From NCBI GenBank assembly GCA_016793585.1, contig JAEUJR010000007.1:1-15703 (forward strand): a DNA stretch of 15,703 bases, in the 5' to 3' direction. Under the pieces are notes generated by a model that saw only the letters and a program-made list of their open reading frames with translations, did no database searches and had not been told where the DNA came from. The translations under genes and the position numbers were made by a program. The stretch's first letter is position 1, and every line of letters begins with the position of its first letter. This DNA comes from Archangium sp. (lineage in GTDB: Bacteria > Myxococcota > Myxococcia > Myxococcales > Myxococcaceae). Positions 1 to 8,487 of the stretch are shown here, piece by piece.

Positions 1-411
1 TCGTTCGTCCTTGAGTTCGTGCGCGAACTCGAGGCCCTGCAGCACCTGCGAGATGAGCCGCACCGCGATGGGCGCCGGCACGTGCAGCTTCTTCTCGCGG
101 CAGGTGTCGATGAGCGCGCGCAGGCTCCTGCCGGGCACGTACTCCATGGCGATGAACCAGGTGTCGCCTTCGCGCTCGAGGCCGAAGACCTGGGTGATCG
201 AGGGGTGCTGCAGCTGGGCCGCGAGCTGCGCCTCGTTCAGGAAGAGATCGATGAAGCCCTGATCTCGCGCGAGGTGCCGCAAGATGCGCTTGATGACGAC
301 GGTCTTCGAGAAGCCCGCCGGGCCCTCCTGCCGCGCGAGGAACACCTCACCCATGCCGCCGGTGGCGATCAGCGACAGCAGCCGGTAGCGGCCGAGCTTC
401 TCTTCAGCCAT
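1..411 (-). CDS. Ser/Thr protein kinase, N-terminal part (cut by window edge)
   Basis: Translating the minus strand from the ATG at 411-409 gives 137 codons open to the window edge, beginning MAEEKLGRYRLLSLIATGGM. This is the N-lobe of a eukaryotic-type (Hanks/PknB-like) kinase. The glycine loop is at about residues 15-27 (IATGGMGEVFLAR), the ATP-anchoring lysine is K41 in VVIKR, the helix-C glutamate is probably E60 in FLNEAQLAAQ, and the hinge is near MEYVPG (89-94). The first loop glycine is Ala16, a change I recall from many myxobacterial kinases. The catalytic HRD and DFG motifs, any membrane segment and any sensor domain lie outside the window, so activity and target cannot be judged. 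The start overlaps the end of the deacetylase gene by 8 bases (ATGGCTGA), so translation is probably coupled. The family call is firm; the role is unknown. Confidence 0.93.
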   Translation of the reverse strand, partial: MAEEKLGRYRLLSLIATGGMGEVFLARQEGPAGFSKTVVIKRILRHLARDQGFIDLFLNEAQLAAQLQHPSITQVFGLEREGDTWFIAMEYVPGRSLRALIDTCREKKLHVPAPIAVRLISQVLQGLEFAHELKDER

Positions 412-1363
412 CGACCTGCCCCGACAGGCGCGTGGCCGCCTCGGCGATGGTGACGCGCTCGCGATCGTCGCCCAGCCAGGTGAAGAGCCGCCGCAGCCGC
501 GAGAGCTTCTCGCGCACCGGCACGCCGACGTCGCGCTGCTGCCGGGCGAGCGCCGCAGGAACACCGTCGGTCTCGTCGAGCACGTCGATGGCGTGCAGCT
601 CGAAGTTGAAGTGCTGCGAATGCCGAATGCGGCGGAACGTCGCCTCGACGAGCGGCCACGGCATGCTGGTGGCGAACGTACCGATGAAGGGCATGCGCGC
701 GATGGGGCTCACGGCCATGGGCAGCTCGATGAAGGGCGCATCACCCCGACGGTACGGCGCAGCGAGCGACGGGCGGTAGGGCACGCGCGGCGCGAGCAGC
801 ACGTTCGGCGAGTCGAGAATCGCGCGCGACGGCCGGCCCAGCGCCGACAACGTCGTCATCACCGTCGCCTTCGCGAGCCAGTAGGGCGCCGCGGGGAACG
901 TAGAGGAGTCGTAGCGGTACCCGAGGGCCGCCACCGCCTCGAGCATCGCCGGCGAGAGCGTGTACCCCGGCGCCCGAAACCCCACCGGCGCGACGCCAGT
1001 CTGCGTCGCGATGAGCTCGTGGGCGCGCCGCAGATCGGCCTCGATCTCCACCCGGCTGCGCCGCGACAACGCGTAGTCGTGCGAGAACGAGTGATTGGCC
1101 AGCTCCACGCCCGCGGCCGCAGACGTCTTCAGCGCCGGCGCCAGCCGCTCGTCGGACAAGTCGGAGGCGATCACGAAGAACGTCGCGGGCGAGCCCACCG
1201 ACGCGAACAGCTCGAGGAACCGGGGAATCGCCGTCGACCACACGAGGCTCCGCGCGCGATCGTCGAGCAGTGTCTCGGGCAGGCCCTGAATGCGGCAGTA
1301 GTGGCCGAGGGAGTCGAGATCGACCGACAGACTGGCGAGCCGCAGAGCCATGGGGCGGCGCAC
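404..1363 (-). CDS. Polysaccharide deacetylase family protein (NodB homology domain)
   Basis: This is a 319-residue protein of the carbohydrate esterase 4 / NodB fold, which removes acyl groups from cell-wall or extracellular polysaccharides (or related amides) with a metal ion. Visible motifs are the acidic motif 1 SVDLDS (D15, D17), the metal-binding HSFSH (H91, H95) in ELANHSFSHDY, motif 3 GFRAPGY (128-134), DSSTFP (152-157), and a late ELHAID (H257) that fits motif 5. There is no signal peptide, so the enzyme looks cytoplasmic, or the substrate is a small or lipid-linked molecule. The listed start is a GTG; an in-frame ATG four codons later (1351-1349) is an equally good choice, and neither has a strong ribosome binding site. 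It precedes the kinase gene with overlap, implying one transcript. The exact substrate cannot be told from sequence. Confidence 0.88.
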   Translation of the reverse strand: MRRPMALRLASLSVDLDSLGHYCRIQGLPETLLDDRARSLVWSTAIPRFLELFASVGSPATFFVIASDLSDERLAPALKTSAAAGVELANHSFSHDYALSRRSRVEIEADLRRAHELIATQTGVAPVGFRAPGYTLSPAMLEAVAALGYRYDSSTFPAAPYWLAKATVMTTLSALGRPSRAILDSPNVLLAPRVPYRPSLAAPYRRGDAPFIELPMAVSPIARMPFIGTFATSMPWPLVEATFRRIRHSQHFNFELHAIDVLDETDGVPAALARQQRDVGVPVREKLSRLRRLFTWLGDDRERVTIAEAATRLSGQVDG

Positions 1364-1490
1364 GATATCTTTCGCCCGCCCAAAGTGGTGATTCGCCGCG
1401 GGTCGATTGGCCTGCTATGGGGCTTTCGGCGCGTGCCCGGCATGGCCGATGGGCTCGCGAGGTTCTCTACTGGCCGAAAGGTGACGCCGT

Positions 1491-1670
1491 ATGCTGCCCG
1501 GACGAACGAAACGCCAGAAGGAGCAGGAGCGCGCGGAGTACCAGCGCAAGAAGAAGGAAGAGAAGGAGCGCCTGAAGCAGGAGAAGGCCAACCGCCCCGA
1601 GCGTCAGCCCGGCGAGCCTGATCCCGACATCGCCGACATCATTCCCGGCCCCCAGGCCCCGCTGTTCTGA
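1491..1670 (+). CDS. Small, highly charged hypothetical protein (59 aa)
   Basis: The ATG at 1491 opens a 59-residue frame ending in TGA at 1668-1670. An AAAGG-type ribosome binding site lies at 1478-1482, about 8 bases before the ATG. The first 35 residues are almost all Lys, Arg, Glu and Gln (for example KRQKEQERAEYQ, then RKKKEEKERLKQEK) and should form one charged helix. The tail (from about residue 36) is Pro/Asp/Ile-rich and ends in GPQAPLF. Short proteins of this make-up recur in delta-proteobacterial genomes as I recall them, with no assigned function; nucleic-acid or ribosome association is only a guess. A 9-bp hairpin follows the stop codon closely, consistent with a single-gene transcript. 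Confidence 0.7.
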   Translation: MLPGRTKRQKEQERAEYQRKKKEEKERLKQEKANRPERQPGEPDPDIADIIPGPQAPLF

Positions 1671-1676
1671 AGTCGA

Positions 1677-1707
1677 GGTCGGCGCCGACCCCCATCGTGC
1701 GCCGACC
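1677..1707 (+). terminator. Perfect 9-bp hairpin after the small charged gene
   Basis: GGTCGGCGC (1677-1685) pairs perfectly with GCGCCGACC (1699-1707) across a 13-base loop, starting 7 bases after the TGA of the small gene. No T-tract follows, so it is not a textbook intrinsic terminator; it may be a weak terminator or an RNA 3'-end stabiliser. Confidence 0.45.
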
Positions 1708-1898
1708 CTGCAGGACTGTGTTGAGCGTGCCGAAAGGCTGCGCATGCGGGTCGCCTGGCGGTCGAGTCGACTGTCACCCCGCCAGAAGAAGACACCCCAT
1801 CATCGAAGCTCCAACCCGGCGAGTTCAGCCGGGGGCCGGTGTGGTCTGCCTGTTGCTCCGGTGAGGGCTCAGACTCCCCTCCCTCCCCGGGGTGCATC

Positions 1899-2297
1899 AT
1901 GCTGCGAACACCGACGATTCTGGTTTCTGACGACGAGCCGCTGCTGGTCAACGCCCTCAAACGCGAAGCCCGCAGGTTTGGCATCGACGTCTTGTCCGAC
2001 ACGAAGTCGAACGTCGTCGAGATCGCGCGTGAGCATCACCCCGATCTCATCGTGCTCGACATTCATCAGAGCCGCGACGGGCGCGATCTGCTGGCCGAGC
2101 TGAAGAAGCACCCCGAGACGCGCGACGTGCCCGTCATCATGCTCTCGGCGAACGAAGATCAGTTCATGCGGCACACCTGCTTCGAGCTGGGCGCGGCCGA
2201 CTACGAGGTGAAGCCCTTCGACCCCTCGTTCATTCGCAAGATGGCCCGCATGGTGTGCCCGTTCGAAGAAGACGAGCCGATCTTCGCCGTGCACTGA
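1899..2297 (+). CDS. Single-domain response regulator (CheY-like receiver)
   Basis: This is a 132-residue stand-alone receiver domain with no output domain. The expected active-site residues are present: the acidic pair D11/D12 (VSDDEP), phospho-acceptor D54 in LIVLDIH, switch Ser83 in VIMLSAN, and Lys105 in the VKPFD loop. Length matches CheY-type proteins. A longer frame begins at 1839, but its extra 20 residues do not look like a receiver and the beta-1 strand TILVSDD starts right after the 1899 ATG, so 1899 is chosen. Upstream there is only a poor ribosome binding site (CCGGGG). No histidine kinase gene is adjacent, so the partner is unknown. It would act as a phosphorylation relay or protein-interaction switch in the cytoplasm; the role is not inferable from the context. 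Confidence 0.93.
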   Translation: MLRTPTILVSDDEPLLVNALKREARRFGIDVLSDTKSNVVEIAREHHPDLIVLDIHQSRDGRDLLAELKKHPETRDVPVIMLSANEDQFMRHTCFELGAADYEVKPFDPSFIRKMARMVCPFEEDEPIFAVH

Positions 2298-2331
2298 GCC
2301 GCTCGGCCGCGAACCCGCCTCGTTGATTCCG

Positions 2332-2351
2332 GAGTCAATTTCGATTGACTC
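2332..2351. promoter_or_regulatory. Perfect 8-bp inverted repeat upstream of the carboxylase operon
   Basis: GAGTCAAT (2332-2339) and ATTGACTC (2344-2351) are perfect inverted copies around a TTCG centre. The dyad sits 30 bases before the mccB start and 34 bases after the response regulator stop. It could be an operator for a dimeric repressor of the carboxylase genes; its right arm contains TTGACT, a fair -35 hexamer. As RNA it is a stem with a stable UUCG tetraloop and could end the upstream transcript, but no T-tract follows. I slightly prefer the operator reading because of the AT-rich arms in a GC-rich genome. Confidence 0.5.
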
Positions 2352-2380
2352 GTGGGCGCAGGGTACGAATCTTCCCGCCC

Positions 2381-4000
<1,620 letters not shown>

Positions 4001-4012
4001 CAGGCCGCGCAC

Positions 4013-5986
4013 ATGAAAACCATCGAACGTGTCCTCGTCGCGAACCGTGGAGAGATCGCCCTGCGCATCATGCGCACCGTGCGCCGCATGGGCCTCTCGT
4101 CGGTCGCCGTGTTCTCCGATGCCGATGCCGACACGCCCGCGGTGCGCTTCGCCGACACCGCCGTGCGCATCGGCCCCGCCCCCGCCAGGGCTTCGTACCT
4201 GCGCTTCGAGGCGATTCTCGAGGCAGCGACGAAGACCGGCGCCGACGCGATTCACCCGGGCTTCGGCTTTCTCTCGGAGAACCCCGACTTCGCGCAGGCC
4301 GTGATCGACGCCGGCCTCGTCTTCGTCGGCCCGACGCCGAAGGCCATTCGCGCCATGGGGCTCAAGCGTGAGGCGAAGGCGCTCGTCGGCAGACGTGGGG
4401 TTCCGCTCGTTCCCGGGTTCGACGGCGGCGATCAGTCGACCGCGCTGCTGAAGGCCAAGGCACTGGAGATCGGCCTGCCGGTCATCTTCAAGCCGAGCGC
4501 CGGCGGTGGCGGGAAGGGCATGAAGATCGCCCGCACCCCCGACGAGCTCGACGCCTGCATCGAGTCGGGCCGCCGCGAAGCCCAGAGCGCCTTTGCAGAC
4601 CCGACGCTCATCATCGAGAAGTACCTCGAGCGGCCGCGGCACCTCGAGGTGCAGCTGCTGGGCGACACGCACGGCACCCTGCTCCACCTGTACGAGCGCG
4701 AGTGTTCGCTGCAGCGGCGGCATCAGAAGGTCGTCGAAGAGACGCCGTCTCCTGCGCTCACGGCCGAGACCCGTGAACGGCTGTGCCAGGCCGCGCTCGA
4801 GGTGGGCCGTGCCGTCGACTACACGAACGCCGGCACCGTCGAGTTCATCATGGACGCCGCGGGGCACTTCTACTTCTCCGAGATGAACACGCGCCTGCAG
4901 GTCGAACACCGCGTGACCGAGCAGGTCACCGGCATCGATCTCGTCGAGCAGCAGCTGCGCGTCGCGCGTGGCGAGAAGCTGGCGTTCACCCAGAAAGACG
5001 TCGTGCAGCGTGGTCACGCCGTGCAGGTGCGGCTGTACGCCGAAGACCCGGCCAACCAGTTCTTGCCGGCCATCGGCCCCGTGCTCGACTTCTGGACGCC
5101 GGGGTACGGCGGGCTGCTCGTCGACCCCGGCATCGAGACCGGCGGCGAGGTGACGCCCCACTATGACCCCATGATCGCGAAGCTCGTCGTGCACGCCGAC
5201 ACGCGCACGCAATCGTTCGCCACGCTCGCTCGTTCGCTCGACCACACCAGCGTGCTCGGCCTCACCACCAACAAGGGCTTCCTCGCCCGGCTGCTCCGTC
5301 ACCCGAACGTGGTGAGCGGAGCGTTGTCGACGCAGCTCATCGCCGAGGAGATGCAGCGGCTCTCGGAGCCCGCAGACGTCGACCGCGATCGGCTCGCGGC
5401 GGTGGCGGCCACCCTGTTCGCCTTCGAAGCGCGGCGCGTGGCTGATGACTTCCTGCCCGGGGCGCTCACCGGCTTTCGCAACAACCGCTTCAGGGATCAG
5501 CGCCACGAGTGGAAGCGTGGCGACGACGAGCTGCAGGTGAGCTACCGCGAGCTGGGAGACCGCGCGTTTCAGGTGACGGTTGGTGACTCGACGGGCCGTT
5601 GGCGCATCGCGGCCTCGTGTGCGCCGTGCCTCGATCTCGAGTCGCCCGATGGCGTGATTCACCGGCTGCGCGTGGTGCTCGACGGAGAGACCGCGCACGT
5701 CCACACGCCGCGCGGTGCGGTGGTGCTTCGCGAGGTGCCCCGTTTCCCGGTCGCGGCTGACGCTGCGGTGAAGGGCGGCTTCATGGCCCCGATGCCGGGC
5801 AAGGTCGTGAAGGTGAACGTGAAAGACGGCGAGACGGTGAAGCGCGGACAGGCCCTGCTGGTGCTCGAGGCCATGAAGATGGAGCAGACCACCACCAGCC
5901 CGACCGACGGCGTCGTGAAACAGGTGCTGGTGCGCGAAGGCGAGCAGGTCACCGCGGGGCAGGTGTTGATCGTGATGGAGGCGTGA
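4013..5986 (+). CDS. mccA: Acyl-CoA carboxylase alpha subunit: biotin carboxylase plus biotin carrier
   Basis: This 657-residue protein carries the ATP-dependent biotin carboxylase and the biotin carrier domain in one chain. The carboxylase part runs from about 1 to 450: VANRGEIALRI (9-19), HPGFGFLSEN (81-90), the Gly-rich ATP loop GGGGKGM (164-170), the catalytic stretch EMNTRLQVEH (290-299) and HYDPMIAK (383-390). A linker of about 130 residues corresponds to the subunit-contacting BT region of this enzyme group. The C-terminal 70 residues are the biotinyl domain, with biotinylated Lys622 in EAMKMEQ. Arg300 follows VEH where Pro is usual; this is not a catalytic position as far as I know. 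Domain order and length fit MccA or PccA, and pairing with the neighbouring beta subunit favours MccA. The stop overlaps the next start codon (TGATG). Confidence 0.93.
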   Translation: MKTIERVLVANRGEIALRIMRTVRRMGLSSVAVFSDADADTPAVRFADTAVRIGPAPARASYLRFEAILEAATKTGADAIHPGFGFLSENPDFAQAVIDAGLVFVGPTPKAIRAMGLKREAKALVGRRGVPLVPGFDGGDQSTALLKAKALEIGLPVIFKPSAGGGGKGMKIARTPDELDACIESGRREAQSAFADPTLIIEKYLERPRHLEVQLLGDTHGTLLHLYERECSLQRRHQKVVEETPSPALTAETRERLCQAALEVGRAVDYTNAGTVEFIMDAAGHFYFSEMNTRLQVEHRVTEQVTGIDLVEQQLRVARGEKLAFTQKDVVQRGHAVQVRLYAEDPANQFLPAIGPVLDFWTPGYGGLLVDPGIETGGEVTPHYDPMIAKLVVHADTRTQSFATLARSLDHTSVLGLTTNKGFLARLLRHPNVVSGALSTQLIAEEMQRLSEPADVDRDRLAAVAATLFAFEARRVADDFLPGALTGFRNNRFRDQRHEWKRGDDELQVSYRELGDRAFQVTVGDSTGRWRIAASCAPCLDLESPDGVIHRLRVVLDGETAHVHTPRGAVVLREVPRFPVAADAAVKGGFMAPMPGKVVKVNVKDGETVKRGQALLVLEAMKMEQTTTSPTDGVVKQVLVREGEQVTAGQVLIVMEA

Positions 5987-6243
5987 TGCGGAAGACGTGG
6001 CTGGTGGCGTTGCTGTCGCTCTCGTGCAGGTATCTCGCGCCGGCGCAACCATCGTGGTCGCCAGCGAGGCCCTATGAGCCGCCAGCCCCCGCTGCGACCA
6101 ACCCGACGCGCGCCGTCGGCAATCGCTGCGGCATCGAGTGCAGCGCGGGCTTCCACTGTGATCAGCAGACGGCCCTGTGCGTCGCCGATGCGGTTCCAGC
6201 GGCCTCGACGCCTGCCGACGCTGGCCCTGCGTGGCTGCCCTGA
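5986..6243 (+). CDS. Small Cys-rich exported protein, possible lipoprotein (85 aa)
   Basis: The ATG at 5986 overlaps the mccA stop (TGATG), so it is probably translated by re-initiation. The 85-residue product starts with a short signal-like segment (MRKTWLVALLSLSC); Cys14 could be lipidated, although SLSC is a weak lipobox. A Pro/Ala-rich stretch follows, then one Cys cluster with spacing C-x3-C-x5-C-x6-C (C48, C52, C58, C65; CGIECSAGFHC) and a Pro/Ala tail. The cluster resembles the Cys motifs of myxobacterial surface lipoproteins, including the larger one encoded at 6766. A structural or surface role seems likely; there is no obvious link with the carboxylase beyond shared transcription. 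A GTG three bases upstream is an alternative start. Confidence 0.6.
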   Translation: MRKTWLVALLSLSCRYLAPAQPSWSPARPYEPPAPAATNPTRAVGNRCGIECSAGFHCDQQTALCVADAVPAASTPADAGPAWLP

Positions 6244-6246
6244 TCG

Positions 6247-6671
6247 TCAGGGCGGGAGCCCTCCATCGAGCAACTGCGCGACCGTCGCCGGCGTCGTGCT
6301 GCTGCCCCAGATCGTGTTGAGCTGCCTCGACGCCGGTTACATGAGGATGCGCGGGTCGAGCAGCCCGTTCAGCTCCCGGGCGACCTCGACGTGACGTGTA
6401 CCCGCGCGACTGCGATCGCGCGCGTGCAGCAGCAGCGGCACGAAGGTCGACTCGCTCCACGGGACGAAGATGGTCTGCGTCGCGGCGAGTTCACGCAGCA
6501 GGGTCGACCACACGAACGTGAAGCTGGCGGTGCCACCGAACTGCTCCATGAGCGGCCCGTGAGAGGTACCGATCGCGTCCCACGAGGGCGGCGCGGCGTC
6601 ATGACGAAGCCAGCACCAAGCCACTCAACCAGCGCACGAGAGCGGACCTCACGCGTCTCAGACACACCCAC
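6247..6671 (-). pseudogene. Probable decayed coding sequence, product not recognised
   Basis: The 522 bases between the genes at 5986 and 6766 contain no intact gene. The minus strand looks like former coding DNA. A GTG at 6671 opens about 23 plausible residues (ending LVEWLGAGFV). The sense then continues in another frame as a protein-like stretch containing MEQFGGTASFTFVWSTLL and ATQTIFVPWSEST, up to LLDPRILM with a TAA at 6337-6339. Past this stop the same frame goes on as a plausible 29-residue tail (RQLNTIWGSSTTPATVAQLL) to a TGA at 6247-6249. So one frameshift and one in-frame stop would explain it. The overlapping plus-strand frame is Arg/His-rich, typical of the reverse of a real gene. 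The family is not recognised. A short intact gene at 6337-6624 is an alternative. Confidence 0.35.
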
Positions 6672-6703
6672 GCCGAAAAACGGAAAACCGCGACGGGGAA
6701 GCG

Positions 6704-6732
6704 TTGACTCCCAGGCCCTCAGCCGGTTGCAT
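6704..6732 (+). promoter_or_regulatory. Possible sigma-70 promoter for the Gly-repeat lipoprotein gene
   Basis: TTGACT (6704-6709) matches the -35 consensus at five of six bases, and TTGCAT (6727-6732) follows after 17 bases as a weak -10 (three of six). The start of transcription would fall near 6739, leaving a leader of about 27 bases with a good ribosome binding site. The weak -10 keeps this tentative. Confidence 0.3.
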
Positions 6733-6752
6733 CATGGCTCCGGCCGGTCGTT

Positions 6753-6757
6753 GGAGG
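6753..6757 (+). promoter_or_regulatory. Ribosome binding site that fixes the GTG start at 6766
   Basis: GGAGG lies 8 bases before the GTG at 6766. The reading frame is open upstream to 6391, but this site and the signal peptide that begins at the GTG show where translation starts. Confidence 0.8.
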
Positions 6758-6765
6758 TGTTCCGC

Positions 6766-7662
6766 GTGAAGCTCCGATTCGCTCTGCTCGCTGGCCTGTC
6801 GCTCGGCGCAGCGCTGACGTTCTCTCAGTGCAGCCCCGTCTCGACGTGCAGCAAGTCGAACTGCCTCGGCTGCTGCGACGCGAACGGCCGGTGCGCGACT
6901 GGCACCACCGATACGGGGTGCGGGAAAGATGGCGTGCAGTGCGTCGCCTGCGCAGTCGGCCAGCAGTGCATCACCAACGTGTGTGCGGTCATCATCAACG
7001 GTGGCGGCGGCTCGAGCGGCACGGGCGGCGGCTCCAGCGGCACTGGTGGCGGTATGACGACGGCCGGCGGCTCTGCCCAGGGCGGCGGCACGGTCACTGG
7101 TGGCGGTGTCGCGACAGGCGGCGGTGTCGCGACGGGCGGCGGCGTCGCGACGGGCGGCGGCACGGCGACGGGCGGCGGCACTGGCACTGGCGGCGGCTCG
7201 TCGTGCCGGGTGATCGCGTTCATCGACGGCAACCCGGCGGGCGGCGTCTATCAGGCGACGCAGTCAGGCTCTCAGATGGTGTGGGGCATCTCGTTCACGG
7301 CACCGTCGGGCGGCGGTCAGTTCACGCGCCTCAACCTGCAGCTGTACCACGCGATGGGTCAGGTCCCGACGTTCCCCGTGAACGGCTCGATTCCTGCGAC
7401 GACCAACTTCAGCACCTGCGATCAGTGCTTCCAGATGGCGATCGCCTGCAACGCCAACGGCACCGTCTGCAACGGCGACTACATCGCCACGCGCGGCAAC
7501 TACTCGTTCACCTCGGGCGTCGCGAACACCTCGTCCGGCACGTTCGTGGGCGAAGCGACCAACCTGCACTTCCAGGCGTGGGATCTGGCCAACGACCGCC
7601 CCGTCAACGGCCAGCCCTGCATCGACGTGACGCGCCTGACGTGGAACGCGCGTTGGCCGTGA
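6766..7662 (+). CDS. Cys-rich, Gly-repeat secreted protein or lipoprotein (298 aa)
   Basis: The GTG at 6766 follows a GGAGG site and opens a signal peptide (KLRFALLAGLSLGAALTFS). Cys22 in FSQC may be lipidated, though the lipobox is weak. Residues 22-73 form a Cys-rich head (CSKSNCLGCC, then C43, C52, C59, C62, C68 and C73) of the myxobacterial surface-protein style. Residues 79-145 are a flexible Gly/Ser/Thr linker made of GGGSSGT and GGGVAT units. The C-terminal domain (about 147-298) has six Cys (C147, C218, C221, C228, C235, C285), including CDQCFQMAIAC, and ends in LTWNARWP; it looks like a compact beta-rich, disulfide-bonded domain. Its function is unknown. It probably sits on the outer membrane or outside the cell. 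The glycosylase gene starts 4 bases after the stop. Confidence 0.85.
   Translation: MKLRFALLAGLSLGAALTFSQCSPVSTCSKSNCLGCCDANGRCATGTTDTGCGKDGVQCVACAVGQQCITNVCAVIINGGGGSSGTGGGSSGTGGGMTTAGGSAQGGGTVTGGGVATGGGVATGGGVATGGGTATGGGTGTGGGSSCRVIAFIDGNPAGGVYQATQSGSQMVWGISFTAPSGGGQFTRLNLQLYHAMGQVPTFPVNGSIPATTNFSTCDQCFQMAIACNANGTVCNGDYIATRGNYSFTSGVANTSSGTFVGEATNLHFQAWDLANDRPVNGQPCIDVTRLTWNARWP
7081..7200 (+). repeat. In-frame 18-bp tandem repeat (GGGVAT linker)
   Basis: Six full 18-base units and a 12-base partial unit run in frame, each coding GGG followed by VAT, TVT, TAT or TGT. Units two to four (7099-7152) are nearly identical, differing only at third positions. This is a coding linker prone to copy-number change, not a CRISPR array. 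Two 21-base GGGSSGT units precede it near 7012-7050. Confidence 0.85.
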
Positions 7663-7665
7663 GCC

Positions 7666-8487
7666 GTGCCCGAAGGTGACACGCTCCACAACCTGGCGAC
7701 GCTGCTGACCCCGCTCGTCGGTCAGCGGGTGCTGCGCTTTGAGTTCCCCCGCGGCCATGCAGACGGAGCCGCCCTGCTCGGCCAGACCATCGATCGCGTC
7801 GAGGCGCGCGGGAAGAACCTGCTCGTGTCGTTCTCGGGCGGCTGCACGCTGCACGTTCACCTGAAGATGACGGGCGTGGTGCACCTCTACCAACACGGCG
7901 AGGCGTGGCGGCGGGGCGCTTCGCAAGCGGTGGTGATTCTCGGGGTGAAGGGCCTGGAGGCGGTCTGCTTCAAGGCGCCGCTCGTGCGACTGCTGAAGCC
8001 TGGGCGCACCTCGACCGATCGACAGCTCCGTGCCCTGGGGCCCGACCTGCTGGGCCCCGAATTCGACGCCCCCGAAGCCCTTCGCCGCCTTCGCGCGCTC
8101 GGTTCGCTCGAGCTCGGCGTCGCGGTGATGACCCAGTCGGCCGTCGCCGGCATCGGCAACGTCTACAAGAGCGAGCTGCTCTTCAACCGCAAGCTCGACC
8201 CGTTCACGACCGTCTCGAGCCTCACCGACGCCGAGCTGCTCGCGTTCCTCGAACACGCGCGCATGGTGATGCAGCAGAACCTGATCGGCTCGGCGCTGAA
8301 GGCCCGCGCGTCACGCGTGACGAGAACCAGCCGCGACCGCCTTCGCAACCCCCTCAGTGTGTACGGCCGCCTCGGCGAGCCCTGCTTCGACTGCGGCACC
8401 ACCATTCGAATGCGGCGGCAGGGAGAGCAGCACCGCTCGACGTATTTCTGCCCCTCATGTCAGCCGACGCGAACGTCAGAGCGGTGA
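7666..8487 (+). CDS. nei: DNA glycosylase/AP lyase of the Fpg/Nei family (endonuclease VIII-like)
   Basis: This 273-residue base-excision repair enzyme removes oxidised bases and nicks the abasic site. It starts (M)PEGDTLH: Pro2 is the catalytic nucleophile, Glu3 the acid, and the PEGDT form indicates endonuclease VIII rather than MutM (PELPE). Lys50 in RGKNLL fits the conserved DNA-phosphate lysine. The helix-two-turn-helix region contains QSAVAGIGNVYKSELLF (about residues 157-173). A C-terminal zinc finger is complete: C-x2-C (CFDCG) and C-x2-C (CPSC), with the finger Arg in HRSTYFC. The start is a GTG four bases after the preceding stop and has no clear ribosome binding site of its own, so coupled translation is likely. 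The 3' end overlaps the convergent gene by 12 bases. Nei1 versus Nei2 class cannot be fixed by eye. Confidence 0.92.
   Translation: MPEGDTLHNLATLLTPLVGQRVLRFEFPRGHADGAALLGQTIDRVEARGKNLLVSFSGGCTLHVHLKMTGVVHLYQHGEAWRRGASQAVVILGVKGLEAVCFKAPLVRLLKPGRTSTDRQLRALGPDLLGPEFDAPEALRRLRALGSLELGVAVMTQSAVAGIGNVYKSELLFNRKLDPFTTVSSLTDAELLAFLEHARMVMQQNLIGSALKARASRVTRTSRDRLRNPLSVYGRLGEPCFDCGTTIRMRRQGEQHRSTYFCPSCQPTRTSER

Noticed and set aside
593..1621. Plus-strand open frame of 342 codons over the deacetylase gene
   Set aside because: The minus strand holds a deacetylase with all family motifs; the plus frame is almost pure Arg/Gly/His.
1839..1898. Longer start for the response regulator
   Set aside because: The extra residues (MWSACCSGEGSDSPPSPGC) do not belong to a receiver fold, and the first beta strand begins right after the ATG at 1899.
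1604..2002. Minus-strand frame of 132 codons between the small charged gene and the response regulator
   Set aside because: It has Ser/Pro/Gly-rich low-complexity sequence, overlaps the 3' end of one gene and the 5' end of another, and has no start signal.
2345..2373. Firm sigma-70 promoter for mccB
   Set aside because: TTGACT is good, but the best -10 at 17 bases (AATCTT) matches only three of six bases, so it is mentioned only as a possibility.
7012..7200. CRISPR-like regular repeats
   Set aside because: The period is 18-21 bases with no unique spacers, and the units are in frame inside a secreted protein linker.
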